DNA of 34,344 nt from Clostridia bacterium (GCA_017397175.1 JAFQKA010000030.1:1-34344); one strand, 5' to 3'. Shown: positions 16,034 to 25,218, counted from the first letter of the stretch. Notes: a model not told the origin generated them from the letters alone. A program made the numbers and translations.

Positions 16034-18418
16034 ATGAAGAAAATAAAAATCCCCTCGGAGGGGACTTGGCAAAAGGTGTTTACAGTAAAAGAACTTTTTG
16101 GAGGAACGTCTCCTGCGGTCATAGCAAAAAGCACAGCAACAGGCGCGCTTTACTGCGCGGCAGGATTCGTACTCGGAAGAACACCGTTGCTTTTCGATGC
16201 CTTTCCTATGGGCTTGGCGTTGTTGTGCGCCGCCGAGAAAAAAGCGTTGTGGATTCTTTTGGGGCTTGTTGCATCTACGTTCTCGGTAGAGGCTCAGAAT
16301 ACTGTCTTTTCCCCCGTTATGTACATATTCGCGTACCTTTTTGCATACGTTTTGCGCTTTGCGGCGCTAATGTTTGCCGACCGGCCTGAGGGGTTCAGAT
16401 TGCGGGATCTTTTTTCCGAGAGAAAAAAAGAAACGTTTTCTTTGATCTTCAGAAACCGATATACCGAGAGCCTGAGCCTGCGAATGTCCTGCGCGTCCAT
16501 CTCGGCTCTGACCGTGGGGATATATATGCTTCGCGCAGGTCAGTATCGTTATTACGATCTTTTTGGCGCCCTTTTTATGATACTTGCGTCTCCTACCTTT
16601 ACGTTTCTCTATTCCGGAGCTTTTGAGGAGGAGACAGAGGATAATTTTCAAAGAATAATGCGAAGGATCTCGGCCTGTACCCTTCTTTTTTCCTGTGTTT
16701 ATGCACTGCGTGAAACAAGCCTGTTAGGGGTGTCTCTTGCCGTTTTTGCGTCTTATTTTTCCGTGATGTACACAGCACGACGTCGCATGGGGCTTCTTCT
16801 TTCTCTTCTGACGGCTTTTTCGGCGGGCATGGCGGTGTCACCGTCCCTTGCCCCTGCCTTTATGCTTTCGTCTGCGGTACTGAATATGACCCGCGAGAAG
16901 ATGGGGACGTCAAATATTCTTCTGTCGGTTGCCGCAGGACTTCTTTGGGGTGGATTTATTGACGGTGTCAGCGGTATCACGCACCTTTTGCCCGGATTTC
17001 TGACCGCCGCTTTGGCCGAGTCTGCATTTGATGCGCTGACCTCGCTTTCGGAGGCGAAAAAGGAGAGCGACGCGATACCGCTAACGACAACGAGCGCAAA
17101 AGAAAGACTTGAGCAGCTTTCCGAAACCTTTATGTCTCTTTCGAAAAAGCTCTCGGAGCTTTCGGGGATGGAGAAACGTCCGTCTCCTGTGGAGACCCGG
17201 GGTTTATGTCTCGATTGCGCCGAAAATCTTTGCCGTGATTGTTCGAAGGACGATGAATGTCACACAGAAAAAAATTACGGTGTGCTGAGCGAGAGGATAG
17301 AGACGGTTTTTTCACAGCTTATGAAAAAAGGAAGAGTGGAAAAGGACGAGCTTCCCGAGCACCTGACCGAGAGCTGCCACCGATGGGAACAGCTTATTCA
17401 CGACTCAAATACTGCCTACGCGTCTCTTTTGCGTGAGGCAGTAATGCGGGATAAGATCGAGCTTTTTGCGCTTGATTACGAGGCGGTTTCAAGGATAATC
17501 TCCGAGGCGGCGCAGGCCGAGAGCGAGGAGAACGCCCGAAATTCCGCTCTTGAGACGCAGATAATTAAATTCTCGAGAAAGAACGGGCTTGGATTTGACC
17601 GTGTTGCCGTCTACGGTGAAAGGAATCCCCATATTGTCATCGGAAAAATCGGAAGGACAGCCCAGGAGATGAAGACATCTCGACTGAGACAGCTTATGGG
17701 TGAAGCCTGTGGCTTTCCCGTTACACAGCCTGTTTTTAATATTCGCGGCGGGGACATTTCAATGAGCTTTGAGGCGGATCAACGCTTTAGCGCCCAGGTG
17801 GGATTGGCCTGCGAGGGTGTTGGCGGACAGGTCTGCGGTGATACGGTTGACTCTTTTCGGTGCGGAAATCGGGTCTATACTCTCATAAGTGACGGAATGG
17901 GGTCGGGTGAATCTGCCGCTGCGGCGTCGGGGATCTGCCGTGAGTTTCTTTGCAGAATGCTTGAGGGTAACAACCGCAAGGAAACGGCGGCGCGAATGCT
18001 TGGGACAGTTTTGCGTTCAAAGGGGGACGAATGTTCGGCAACTGTCGATCTTGCGGAGCTTGACACGGTGACGGGAGAGCTGTCATTTCTGAAAAGCGGT
18101 GCAACCTCCTCTTTTGTGAAACGCGGTGAAAAGCTGTTCAGCCTGTCCGCCAAAACCATGCCCGTGGGTATTCTGCGAGGTTATGATGGGGAAGTGACCA
18201 AGTTTATTGCCTGCGACGGTGATATTGCCATACTTGTCAGCGACGGGGTGTCATCCATGCCCGAATGTTGCCTGTGGCTCACTGAAATGCTCGGCGGCGG
18301 TGACGATTTTTTTGACGATCCCGAAAAGGCGGCTCGCGCCATCGTATGCGAGGCGAGACGGCGAGGCTCGGCGGACGATATTTCGGCGGCTGTCATAAAG
18401 ATATCAAAAACAGCATAA
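16034..18418 (+). CDS. spoIIE: Stage II sporulation protein E (SpoIIE) phosphatase
   Basis: A 794-residue membrane phosphatase that in Bacillus dephosphorylates SpoIIAA to activate sigma-F in the forespore and also helps asymmetric septation. Residues about 30-340 hold around ten hydrophobic segments. A regulatory middle follows, with a Cys cluster (CLDCAENLCRDCSKDDEC, about 392-409) that may bind a metal. Residues about 590-794 are a PP2C/SpoIIE phosphatase: LISDGMGSG, SGATSSFVKRG, LVSDGVSS and SADDISAAVI carry the expected metal-binding aspartates. Length is near the 827 residues of B. subtilis SpoIIE. CGGAG precedes the ATG. It is monocistronic and ends at a strong hairpin. This shows the organism is a spore former or has the genes for it. 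Confidence 0.93.
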   Translation: MKKIKIPSEGTWQKVFTVKELFGGTSPAVIAKSTATGALYCAAGFVLGRTPLLFDAFPMGLALLCAAEKKALWILLGLVASTFSVEAQNTVFSPVMYIFAYLFAYVLRFAALMFADRPEGFRLRDLFSERKKETFSLIFRNRYTESLSLRMSCASISALTVGIYMLRAGQYRYYDLFGALFMILASPTFTFLYSGAFEEETEDNFQRIMRRISACTLLFSCVYALRETSLLGVSLAVFASYFSVMYTARRRMGLLLSLLTAFSAGMAVSPSLAPAFMLSSAVLNMTREKMGTSNILLSVAAGLLWGGFIDGVSGITHLLPGFLTAALAESAFDALTSLSEAKKESDAIPLTTTSAKERLEQLSETFMSLSKKLSELSGMEKRPSPVETRGLCLDCAENLCRDCSKDDECHTEKNYGVLSERIETVFSQLMKKGRVEKDELPEHLTESCHRWEQLIHDSNTAYASLLREAVMRDKIELFALDYEAVSRIISEAAQAESEENARNSALETQIIKFSRKNGLGFDRVAVYGERNPHIVIGKIGRTAQEMKTSRLRQLMGEACGFPVTQPVFNIRGGDISMSFEADQRFSAQVGLACEGVGGQVCGDTVDSFRCGNRVYTLISDGMGSGESAAAASGICREFLCRMLEGNNRKETAARMLGTVLRSKGDECSATVDLAELDTVTGELSFLKSGATSSFVKRGEKLFSLSAKTMPVGILRGYDGEVTKFIACDGDIAILVSDGVSSMPECCLWLTEMLGGGDDFFDDPEKAARAIVCEARRRGSADDISAAVIKISKTA

Positions 18419-18421
18419 AAA

Positions 18422-18447
18422 AACGCGGCGTAAGCCGCGTTTTTTTA
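18422..18447 (+). terminator. Bidirectional terminator between spoIIE and the solute-binding gene
   Basis: AACGCGGC and GCCGCGTT pair around GTAA, flanked by T-runs on both strands. It separates the convergent genes ending at 18418 (+) and 18453 (-). Confidence 0.9.
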
Positions 18448-18452
18448 TGTGT

Positions 18453-19970
18453 TTATTGAACCTTGTTCAACGTGGGGAAGGTCTCGTATGTCATATCAAT
18501 GGCTGTGCTACAAGCCTCTCTGTAAGTCTCGATGGTGGATTCGATCTCCAGGCTGTTCTTTTTTGCAAGAGAAAGAAGAGCGGAGGAGAGGTTGGTTGTC
18601 CAGCCGTAGGGGATAGATACCTCGATACCTCTGGAGTTTCGGATAAGGGTAAGGGATTCTCTCGATTCGTCCTGTGTCAGTGCCTTGAGTCCCACGTGGA
18701 TATCGTAGTATCTGGGAAGCAGGCTCTTGTAGCTCTCGTAGGTCAGGTAGTCTGCGATGATACCTGTTCTTGAAAGCTCCGTATTGGTGGTCGGGATACA
18801 GAAGGAAAGAACGTTGTTGAATACGGTAGATTCGTAGCTGGGCTGATCCTCGTTGTATTTTGCCTGAGGCAGGAGACCGAAGGTACCCTCCCACTCGCGG
18901 AGCATTGTACAACCCTTAAGCTCTGCGGACAGGAAGAGTGCGCGGTCTTCAACGAAGACGTTGTAATATCCGCCCTCGGTAAGGTCGCCGTCCTTACTGA
19001 AGAGTGCGATTCCGTTGTCGGGACCCCACATATTGATGAGGATCTCCCAGGACTGCTTGAACTTGGGATCGGTAGCGGCTGTGAATTGATATCTGCCGCT
19101 GTCGTCTCTTGCAACGTATTCGGTGTTCATACCGTAAAGCATATAACGGATCTTGTCCGACTGAGTAACAACACCGTAGGTTGAAGCACCGTTTACGTCA
19201 TAAATGAAGGACTGGTCACCGTTGAGGTTAGCTGCTTCCTTGCAGTACTGCTGGAGCATTTCGATGGTCCATTTGCCTTCCTGAACCGCCTTATAGGGGA
19301 AGTCAAGACCAAGCTCGGTCATCATGCCTTCGCTGAAGTAGATAGCCCAAACGCCTTCGAATGCCATAAGGCTGAGGTCGGAGGTGGCATAGAAAAGACG
19401 GTCTTCAATAATGTTTCTCTTGATCAAAGGCTGGTCCCACCAGATCTGATCAATATTGATCTCCTCGACCTCCATAAGGTCGACGAACATGTTTTCGGAA
19501 ACAAGGGGGGTCAGCTCCTGACAACCGATGTACATTGCGTCGTATACGTTTTCACCCGACTGAATGAGGGTCTGAGCGTAAGCCGCGATCTCTGTGTAGG
19601 GCTGAGTTTCCTCGGTTATGGTGATGTTGAATTTTTCCTGTGCCAGAATGTTACGGAGCACGCAAGCCTCGTCAAGTACGTCACCCGTTGCTTCGGGAGC
19701 AAGGTATATGTACATGGAATAAATGGGCGCGGAATTGAGGAACTTGAATTCGTGACCGTTGAAGTCGTAAGTCTTTTCGATGTCCTCGGTGTAGCTTTCT
19801 GCCGTGTCCTCGGGGTTGTAGGTTTCAAGGAAGTCGGCAATCTTGTCCGCAGTCTCGGATTCGGTACCGTTTTTGTCGGTATCCTTTGAGTTGCCGTCCT
19901 TTGCGCCGCAGGCAGCGATGCTGAGAAGCATGAGCGCAGCTAAGAGCAATGCCAAAAGTTTCTTTGCCAT
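18453..19970 (-). CDS. Orphan ABC-type extracellular solute-binding lipoprotein (sugar family)
   Basis: The 505-residue lipoprotein has a textbook lipobox SIAAC (Cys21) followed by an acidic Ser/Thr/Asp linker. The body has the two-lobe pattern of family 1 solute-binding proteins that capture oligosaccharides: EKFNITITEE near the first lobe, YDAMYIGCQELTPLV, WWDQPLIKRN, FEGVWAIYFSEGMM and GKWTIEMLQQYC. No permease or ATPase gene is adjacent, so it must work with components encoded elsewhere or act as a receptor. AAGGAG lies 10 nt before the ATG. It has its own promoter and a terminator shared with spoIIE. Confidence 0.85.
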   Translation of the reverse strand: MAKKLLALLLAALMLLSIAACGAKDGNSKDTDKNGTESETADKIADFLETYNPEDTAESYTEDIEKTYDFNGHEFKFLNSAPIYSMYIYLAPEATGDVLDEACVLRNILAQEKFNITITEETQPYTEIAAYAQTLIQSGENVYDAMYIGCQELTPLVSENMFVDLMEVEEINIDQIWWDQPLIKRNIIEDRLFYATSDLSLMAFEGVWAIYFSEGMMTELGLDFPYKAVQEGKWTIEMLQQYCKEAANLNGDQSFIYDVNGASTYGVVTQSDKIRYMLYGMNTEYVARDDSGRYQFTAATDPKFKQSWEILINMWGPDNGIALFSKDGDLTEGGYYNVFVEDRALFLSAELKGCTMLREWEGTFGLLPQAKYNEDQPSYESTVFNNVLSFCIPTTNTELSRTGIIADYLTYESYKSLLPRYYDIHVGLKALTQDESRESLTLIRNSRGIEVSIPYGWTTNLSSALLSLAKKNSLEIESTIETYREACSTAIDMTYETFPTLNKVQ

Positions 19971-19999
19971 GGTGGTTAGTCTCCTTTTAAATTTTCTTT

Positions 20000-20028
20000 A
20001 GTATATCAGGGGAAATAATAAAAGTCAA
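20000..20028 (-). promoter_or_regulatory. Sigma-A promoter of the solute-binding lipoprotein
   Basis: On the minus strand TTGACT (20028-20023), 17 bp and TATACT (20005-20000), about 30 nt ahead of the start codon. Confidence 0.8.
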
Positions 20029-20070
20029 TGGGAAAAATGCTACATTTACCAAATATGATACTTTTTGCAC

Positions 20071-21168
20071 TTATACGTCATTTTCAAGAATGTCGGCAAT
20101 TTGTCGGCAGGCCGTGCCGTCGCCGTAGGGGTTTGAGGCATGACTCATTTTGTTGTAAGCCTCGGGATCTTCAAGAAGCTCCTTGAAGCTGTCATAAATG
20201 ACCTGCTCGTCTGTGCCCACAAGACGGAGAGTTCCCGCTGCAATGCCCTCGGGACGCTCGGTGGTGTCACGCATAACAAGTACGGGTTTGCCAAGGGAAG
20301 GCGCCTCCTCCTGGATACCTCCGCTGTCGGTGAGGATCATGTAGGATCGCGCGATAAAATTGTGGAAATCGATAACGTCAAGAGGCTCGATTATGTGTAT
20401 GCGCTCGCAATCACCCAGCTCCTGAGCCGCTGCTTCCCGAACCAAAGGATTCATGTGAATGGGGTATATTGCCTTAACGTCGGGGTGCTCGTCGAGGATC
20501 CTGCGAATCGCGCGGAACATAGAATGCATAGGCTTGCCCAGATTTTCGCGGCGATGAGCGGTGATAATGATAAGTCGGCTGTCGGACGCCCAATCAAGCT
20601 CGGGATGAGAGTAATCGTCGCGGACTGTGGTTTTCAGTGCGTCAATTGCCGTATTGCCCGTAACGTATATGGAATCCGCTCTTTTGCCCTCGCGTAAAAG
20701 ATTGTCGCGGGACAGCTCTGTCGGTGAGAAGTTGTATTTTGCGATTATTCCCACCGCCTGACGATTAAATTCCTCGGGGTAGGGGGAATATATGTCGTAG
20801 GTGCGGAGTCCCGCCTCAACGTGTCCCACGGGGATCTGCATATAGAAGCAGGCGAGTGCGGTTACGAAGGTAGTGCTTGTGTCGCCGTGAACGAGGACCA
20901 CGTCGGGGTGCTCGATCTCAAGGACGCATTTTATGCGGTCGAGAATGTTCGAGGTGATGTCGAACAGGGTCTGGTTTGTTCGCATGATTGAAAGATCGTA
21001 GTCGGGGGCTACCTCAAAGGCGTCGAGTACCTGCGAGAGCATTTCGCGGTGCTGACCCGTGACGCAGACGACCGTTTTCAGATTTTTTCTGCTTTTCAGT
21101 TCCTTTACGAGGGGACACATTTTTATTGCTTCCGGTCGGGTGCCGAAAACGAGCATTACAGTTTTCAT
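20071..21168 (-). CDS. wecB: UDP-N-acetylglucosamine 2-epimerase (non-hydrolysing)
   Basis: The 365-residue enzyme interconverts UDP-GlcNAc and UDP-ManNAc, supplying ManNAc for teichoic acid linkage units or surface glycans. The family landmarks are all present: FGTRPEAIKM at the N-terminus, VTGQHREML, HGDTSTT, GHVEAGLRT, the HRRENLG segment and the C-terminal TDSGGIQEEAPSLGKP with RDTTERPEG. Length is typical. The start is supported by CGGAG 6-7 nt upstream and by a perfect promoter at 21209-21237. No other glycan genes are adjacent. In Bacillus the orthologue is called mnaA. Confidence 0.95.
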   Translation of the reverse strand: MKTVMLVFGTRPEAIKMCPLVKELKSRKNLKTVVCVTGQHREMLSQVLDAFEVAPDYDLSIMRTNQTLFDITSNILDRIKCVLEIEHPDVVLVHGDTSTTFVTALACFYMQIPVGHVEAGLRTYDIYSPYPEEFNRQAVGIIAKYNFSPTELSRDNLLREGKRADSIYVTGNTAIDALKTTVRDDYSHPELDWASDSRLIIITAHRRENLGKPMHSMFRAIRRILDEHPDVKAIYPIHMNPLVREAAAQELGDCERIHIIEPLDVIDFHNFIARSYMILTDSGGIQEEAPSLGKPVLVMRDTTERPEGIAAGTLRLVGTDEQVIYDSFKELLEDPEAYNKMSHASNPYGDGTACRQIADILENDV

Positions 21169-21208
21169 TTTTTACTCCGAAGCTGTTATTGGGATTATAT
21201 ATAATGAA

Positions 21209-21237
21209 ATTATAGCATTAACGGAGATTTTTGTCAA
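21209..21237 (-). promoter_or_regulatory. Sigma-A promoter of wecB
   Basis: On the minus strand TTGACA (21237-21232), 17 bp and TATAAT (21214-21209) form a perfect consensus, divergent from the tRNA-Arg promoter. Confidence 0.9.
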
Positions 21238-21303
21238 GATTTTTGAGAAATGAGAAGGGGAAAAGAGGGAATAAAACTTTTTTGGAAAAATATTTGAAAG
21301 CAC

Positions 21304-21332
21304 TTGACAAGAGAGGATTTTTGTGGTATAAT
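21304..21332 (+). promoter_or_regulatory. Sigma-A promoter of tRNA-Arg
   Basis: TTGACA (21304-21309), 17 bp and TATAAT (21327-21332), a perfect consensus about 22 nt before the mature tRNA. Confidence 0.92.
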
Positions 21333-21354
21333 CCTCAAAGTCGAAAGACGACAC

Positions 21355-21430
21355 GCGCTTGTAGCTCAGTGGATAGAGTGCCCGGCTACGAACCGGTAGG
21401 TCGCAGGTTCGAATCCTGCCAGGCGCGCCA
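21355..21430 (+). tRNA. tRNA-Arg (anticodon ACG) with encoded CCA
   Basis: The acceptor GCGCTTG pairs with CAGGCGC. The anticodon loop CTACGAA gives ACG, and the T-arm GCAGG/CCTGC encloses TTCGAAT. The 76-nt gene includes CCA and is followed directly by a strong terminator. The last 23 nt before CCA recur, with one inserted base, at 21565-21588. Confidence 0.95.
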
Positions 21431-21432
21431 AA

Positions 21433-21471
21433 TAAAAGAGGATAGGGTTTACCCTATCCTCTTTTATTTTT
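21433..21471 (+). terminator. Terminator of tRNA-Arg
   Basis: TAAAAGAGGATAGGGT and its exact complement form a 16 bp stem with a TT centre, followed by TTTTT. It starts 3 nt after the CCA. On the minus strand it is followed by TTTATTT, so it may also stop transcription arriving from the DUF2971 gene. Confidence 0.92.
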
Positions 21472-21482
21472 CACGCACTTCC

Positions 21483-21577
21483 GGATTCAGAACCTCTCAA
21501 CGCTCTGCGTTGAAGGGTTTGCGCTGTGAGGACGAACGCTTTGTGTGAACAATGGCGCAAACGAAGGTTCTGAATCC
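21483..21577 (-). repeat. Structured palindromic element, copy 1
   Basis: A perfect 13-bp outer inverted repeat (21483-21495 with 21565-21577) encloses an 8-bp stem GTTTGCGC/GCGCAAAC (21517-21524 with 21555-21562, 30-nt loop) and a small hairpin CAACGC-TCT-GCGTTG (21498-21512). Read on the minus strand the order is outer stem, 2-nt linker, long-loop stem, short linker, small hairpin, TGAGAG, outer stem. The same plan appears at 34211-34316. It could be a small RNA fold or a mobile DNA unit. It encodes no protein that I can support. Confidence 0.7.
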
Positions 21578-21594
21578 TGCCAGGCGCGGAGATT

Positions 21595-22395
21595 TCACAA
21601 ATGGAACTCGCGACTTATCAAAAAACTTCCTGTATTAGACAAATGCATTTCACGCAATTCAGCACCTGTATTTTTGAAACGATCTTGGATTATTGCAAGC
21701 TCATCTTGATAGTGTTGCTTTGGAAAACACATACCTAAATATACGGCTGAAATACAGTTAGACAAATCTTCATAGTCTGTGCCATCTCTTATCTTTATCA
21801 TTCGCCATTCTTTTTCGTAATCCCATTCAGCATCCTTGTGAATCAAATTAAATATTGGAAGGCGATGGGTGGAAAAAACAGCATTTTCCAATTGCTCTCT
21901 TGAAAAGTAAGCCATCTTATAAAGATTTTTACTCTGTGCTGATGTTAATTTCGTTAAATCATATTCAATAACATAGCCTGTATGATTTGATGCGTAATGC
22001 GCCCACATTGTCATCAAATCCAATTTCTCGGAAAAACAAGCGATGCAAAAACAGTCCTTAAACTTATCTTGGTGAGATTTCAATACATCGGTAAAATCTC
22101 TTATTTCACCGTCTGCGTTCATAACTTGAAAATCGTAGGAGGGCAAAGTGCCTTTTGAATTTAGCAATCCAAGATAAAGCGAATTTGCATATCCGTACAT
22201 ATTACCGTCAAAAGGATCATTAAATTTTGCGGGGGAACTCATATATACTTTGCCTTTGATGATATTACTATACCAATGCGAATCAAAAAACCTATAACGA
22301 TATATTTTTTTATTTGGAGGATATATTTGAGTTTTTAGTTCCAGCAAAGAGACCATATCCCCCGTTAAAATCGCATTATTATACTTCGTTAACAT
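21595..22395 (-). CDS. DUF2971 domain protein, possible defence accessory
   Basis: A 266-residue protein with the layout of the DUF2971 family. It has KIYRYRFFDS near residue 30, the SSPAKFNDPFDG segment, CIACFSEKLDLMTMWAHYASNHTG-type central motifs and EWDYEKEWRMIK. The biochemical role is unknown; members are often found in phage-defence neighbourhoods. It is soluble, with no signal peptide. It is AT-richer than the housekeeping genes nearby. It lies 17 nt downstream of the MmeI-like restriction gene on the same strand, so the two are probably one transcript. Confidence 0.8.
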   Translation of the reverse strand: MLTKYNNAILTGDMVSLLELKTQIYPPNKKIYRYRFFDSHWYSNIIKGKVYMSSPAKFNDPFDGNMYGYANSLYLGLLNSKGTLPSYDFQVMNADGEIRDFTDVLKSHQDKFKDCFCIACFSEKLDLMTMWAHYASNHTGYVIEYDLTKLTSAQSKNLYKMAYFSREQLENAVFSTHRLPIFNLIHKDAEWDYEKEWRMIKIRDGTDYEDLSNCISAVYLGMCFPKQHYQDELAIIQDRFKNTGAELREMHLSNTGSFLISREFHL

Positions 22396-22412
22396 TATAA
22401 AATCCCTCTGTA

Positions 22413-25187
22413 TTAACCATTAACCAGCTTTTGATACATCTTCATAAGCTCTGCAACACAGCTACTCTCCGTCATGGTCTTCACATCGAATCCATATGCT
22501 TGCATTACGGCGCGGTCGTTTGCTTGGTGAGCCTTGCGAAGCTCGGGCGGCATAGCAACCTCGTCGTAGAGATCAGCCAGAGAACAATCGGGATAAAGCG
22601 CACGAGCGTCAAGAATAGCCTGCGCGGTTTCCTTAATCTTCTTTTTCTGCTCGTCAGTAGGGTTAGGCCATGGGAAGTTGTTATAAACTACATCTTTGGA
22701 ATATCTATAGTCACTCTTGATTCTTCCGCAGACCGCACGTGTCCATGCCATATGAACATTTGATGTGAGAACGCCGAAGTGATATGCGGTCGCGTCGGGA
22801 ATAAATAAAACTGCGTTCGTTACCACAACAGAATCATCAATAAATCCCATAGGAATGTATTTACGATTTTCGCTTGAATGACACGGAATCACAACGGCAG
22901 ACAGTGGATTATTTGTTTCACGGAAGGTGGCTGGCGTCAATGCAAGTTTTCGTGCTCCTTCATCTGTGCTGTTTTCTCGCATTTCCTTTACTTTTCTAAC
23001 ACGCTCAAGTACTAAAGGCATTCGCTTTATTTCTGCTGGTGAAATGCCTGAGAGCCATAAACACCACCGTGCATTGTTGTTAATAAACTCTTTTGCTCCA
23101 ATCAATCGTTTGATATATTGTGCGGCATTTGGTTCTCTTGCGATAAAAGCATCGTAATCTTCTTTTTCGATAATTAGATTGCCCCCATCGACAGGTTTGT
23201 TACCGTATGTCATTTTGGGAATAGCACATACTGCTGTTGTTCTGCTTTCAATAAACACTGTTGGTGCTTCAATCAGGTAAAAATTGATATTCTCAACAAG
23301 CTGCACTCTTTCTGCCGAATATAGCTGTTTCGGTTGTGAGTTGATTGCCGTACTAAACCCAACGATTACACAATGCACGTGCGCTTTGATGCTCGCTTCA
23401 CTATCCCAACGGAATGTTCTATGTGCAAAATCAATATGAATATTAAAACGTTCATAAAGCGGCTTCCAAACACCCGCAACCTGTTCCCCCTGTGTTATAG
23501 AGTTTGTGGAAACAAACGCTGTGCGAATATTTGTATTTTGCATCAATTCCGCCGCTTTGAAATACCAGCCTGAAACATAGTCTATCTTTCCTGCTGTTTT
23601 ATATGGTTTTCCTTTTTCATCGACGTAAATCGAAAGAATGTCCTGCTTCTGTTCGGGGGTCTGCAAGGAATACCCCACAAACGGCGGATTACCCATAATG
23701 TAGTTCAGCTTATCCTTTGGAACAACGCTCTCCCAATCGGTGCGGAGTGCGTTGCCTTCAACAATATTGGCATAGGATTTCAGCGGCAGAAAATCGAGGC
23801 TTGTGTGCAGGATCTCCTCGGTCTCGCGCATCATCTGGGATTCTGCGATCCAGAGCGCGGTTTTTGCTACGGTTACGGCAAAGTCGTTGATCTCAATGCC
23901 GTAAAATTGCCCGATGGATACCTTTATAACGTCGCCCAGGTCAAGTGCGATCTGATCTTCATATATAATTTTCAGTGCTTCGTTTTCAAGACGACGCAAG
24001 GAAATATAGGTTTCGGTCAGGAAGTTGCCCGAGCCGCAGGCAGGGTCGAAAAACGTAAGCGAAGACAGCTTTTCGCGGAAGGCTTGTGCCTTGTCCTTTT
24101 GCGTTTTCTGAATCTTCATCAGCTTTATTTCCGCTAATTCTTCTCTCAGCTCGTCAAGGAACAGTGGGTCTGTTACCTTGTGGATATTTTCAATTGAGGT
24201 GTAGTGCATACCGCCCGAGCGTCTGGTCTCGGGGTTCAGAGTGGATTCAAATACCGCGCCGAAGATGGTGGGGCTGATCTGCGACCAGTCAAAATCCTCG
24301 CTGGCATTGTGCAAAAGAAGGTCGATTATCTCTTGTGTGAAATTCGGTATTTCGATGTTTTCATCTGCAAAAAGCCCACCGTTTACGTATGGAAATGCCG
24401 CCAAGGTGTCGTCCATATAAGGGTCGCGATTCTCGGTCTTTGTGTCGAGCACGCGGAAAAGGTCAATAAGTGCGCGGCGAACGTCACGGACGTTGAAGCT
24501 CTTTATATAATTATGGAACTTCAGATGTCCTCCGAAAATGCCCGCGTCCTCTGCATAAAGGCAGAACACAAGGCGCACGCAAAGCATATTCAGAGAGCGC
24601 AGGGTGTCCTCGCTGTCGGGAGAAATATACTGCTTTAAAACAGCGTCGTACAGTTTGCCCACAAGCTCTCCCGCTTTAATGGAGATCTGCTCCTCTCGGT
24701 GCAACAGCTCGCTTTTTTCTTCAACGAGAAATTGCAAGCGATAATATTCTTTGCTAAGGTCGCAAAGCAAAATGCTTTCCGGCTCGCCAGTGGGATTTTC
24801 CATGTCATATATCAGAAATTCCTCAAAATTGCAGGTAATGATCCATCGGGGACGCTGTGAATAGGGAAGTGCCGCTGAATATCTCTGCGCCTGCTGAAAG
24901 GGGTTCAGCAGAGTGCCGTCTGATTGACGGATAGGACTGCGCAGATTGAGCCCCTTCTTTTTTTGCTCGATCAGAACGTGGGTTGAGGGGATATGGCCGT
25001 CAATAAAGCTGGTATGGTCAAGCTTTACGCGCTCCTCGAATAAAATGACTTTCTCCGGCTCCGCAACACCTAAAACATCGCGAATAAGCGATAGCCAAAA
25101 GGACTGGCTGTCGCTTTTTTCGTCTCCTCGGTCTTTCCAATATTCTGCAAAGGCTTTTGCGGCTCTTTTTTTGTCGTTTTCGGTCAT
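22413..25187 (-). CDS. MmeI-like single-chain restriction endonuclease-methyltransferase (Type IIL/IIG)
   Basis: A 924-residue fused restriction-modification enzyme. Residues 63-76 contain the nuclease motif D-x10-ExK (FIDGHIPSTHVLIEQKKKG; Asp63, Glu74, Lys76). A helical connector follows. The N6-adenine methyltransferase core has DPACGSGNF (about 381-389) for SAM and NPPFVGY (about 498) for the target base. The remaining C-terminal region holds the target recognition domain and closing helices. In this family one protein cuts at a distance from its site and methylates one strand for self-protection. ATG at 25187 is chosen over the longer frame to 25403: GGAGG is upstream, it follows the promoter, and the extension lacks similarity. 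Sequence specificity cannot be read by eye. Confidence 0.9.
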   Translation of the reverse strand: MTENDKKRAAKAFAEYWKDRGDEKSDSQSFWLSLIRDVLGVAEPEKVILFEERVKLDHTSFIDGHIPSTHVLIEQKKKGLNLRSPIRQSDGTLLNPFQQAQRYSAALPYSQRPRWIITCNFEEFLIYDMENPTGEPESILLCDLSKEYYRLQFLVEEKSELLHREEQISIKAGELVGKLYDAVLKQYISPDSEDTLRSLNMLCVRLVFCLYAEDAGIFGGHLKFHNYIKSFNVRDVRRALIDLFRVLDTKTENRDPYMDDTLAAFPYVNGGLFADENIEIPNFTQEIIDLLLHNASEDFDWSQISPTIFGAVFESTLNPETRRSGGMHYTSIENIHKVTDPLFLDELREELAEIKLMKIQKTQKDKAQAFREKLSSLTFFDPACGSGNFLTETYISLRRLENEALKIIYEDQIALDLGDVIKVSIGQFYGIEINDFAVTVAKTALWIAESQMMRETEEILHTSLDFLPLKSYANIVEGNALRTDWESVVPKDKLNYIMGNPPFVGYSLQTPEQKQDILSIYVDEKGKPYKTAGKIDYVSGWYFKAAELMQNTNIRTAFVSTNSITQGEQVAGVWKPLYERFNIHIDFAHRTFRWDSEASIKAHVHCVIVGFSTAINSQPKQLYSAERVQLVENINFYLIEAPTVFIESRTTAVCAIPKMTYGNKPVDGGNLIIEKEDYDAFIAREPNAAQYIKRLIGAKEFINNNARWCLWLSGISPAEIKRMPLVLERVRKVKEMRENSTDEGARKLALTPATFRETNNPLSAVVIPCHSSENRKYIPMGFIDDSVVVTNAVLFIPDATAYHFGVLTSNVHMAWTRAVCGRIKSDYRYSKDVVYNNFPWPNPTDEQKKKIKETAQAILDARALYPDCSLADLYDEVAMPPELRKAHQANDRAVMQAYGFDVKTMTESSCVAELMKMYQKLVNG

Positions 25188-25218
25188 GGTGGTCTTTCCC
25201 TCCGTGAGCTTTTTTTCT

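Larger units (their letters stand above)
21405..21588. repeat. Direct repeat of the tRNA-Arg 3' end (possible attachment-site duplication)
   Basis: The T-arm and acceptor end at 21405-21427 (AGGTTCGAATCC then TGCCAGGCGCG) recurs at 21565-21588 with one T inserted (AGGTTCTGAATCC then TGCCAGGCGCG). The second copy ends 7 nt before the stop of the DUF2971 gene. Integrating elements often duplicate tRNA 3' ends, but no integrase gene is visible and the copies are only about 160 bp apart. Confidence 0.7.
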
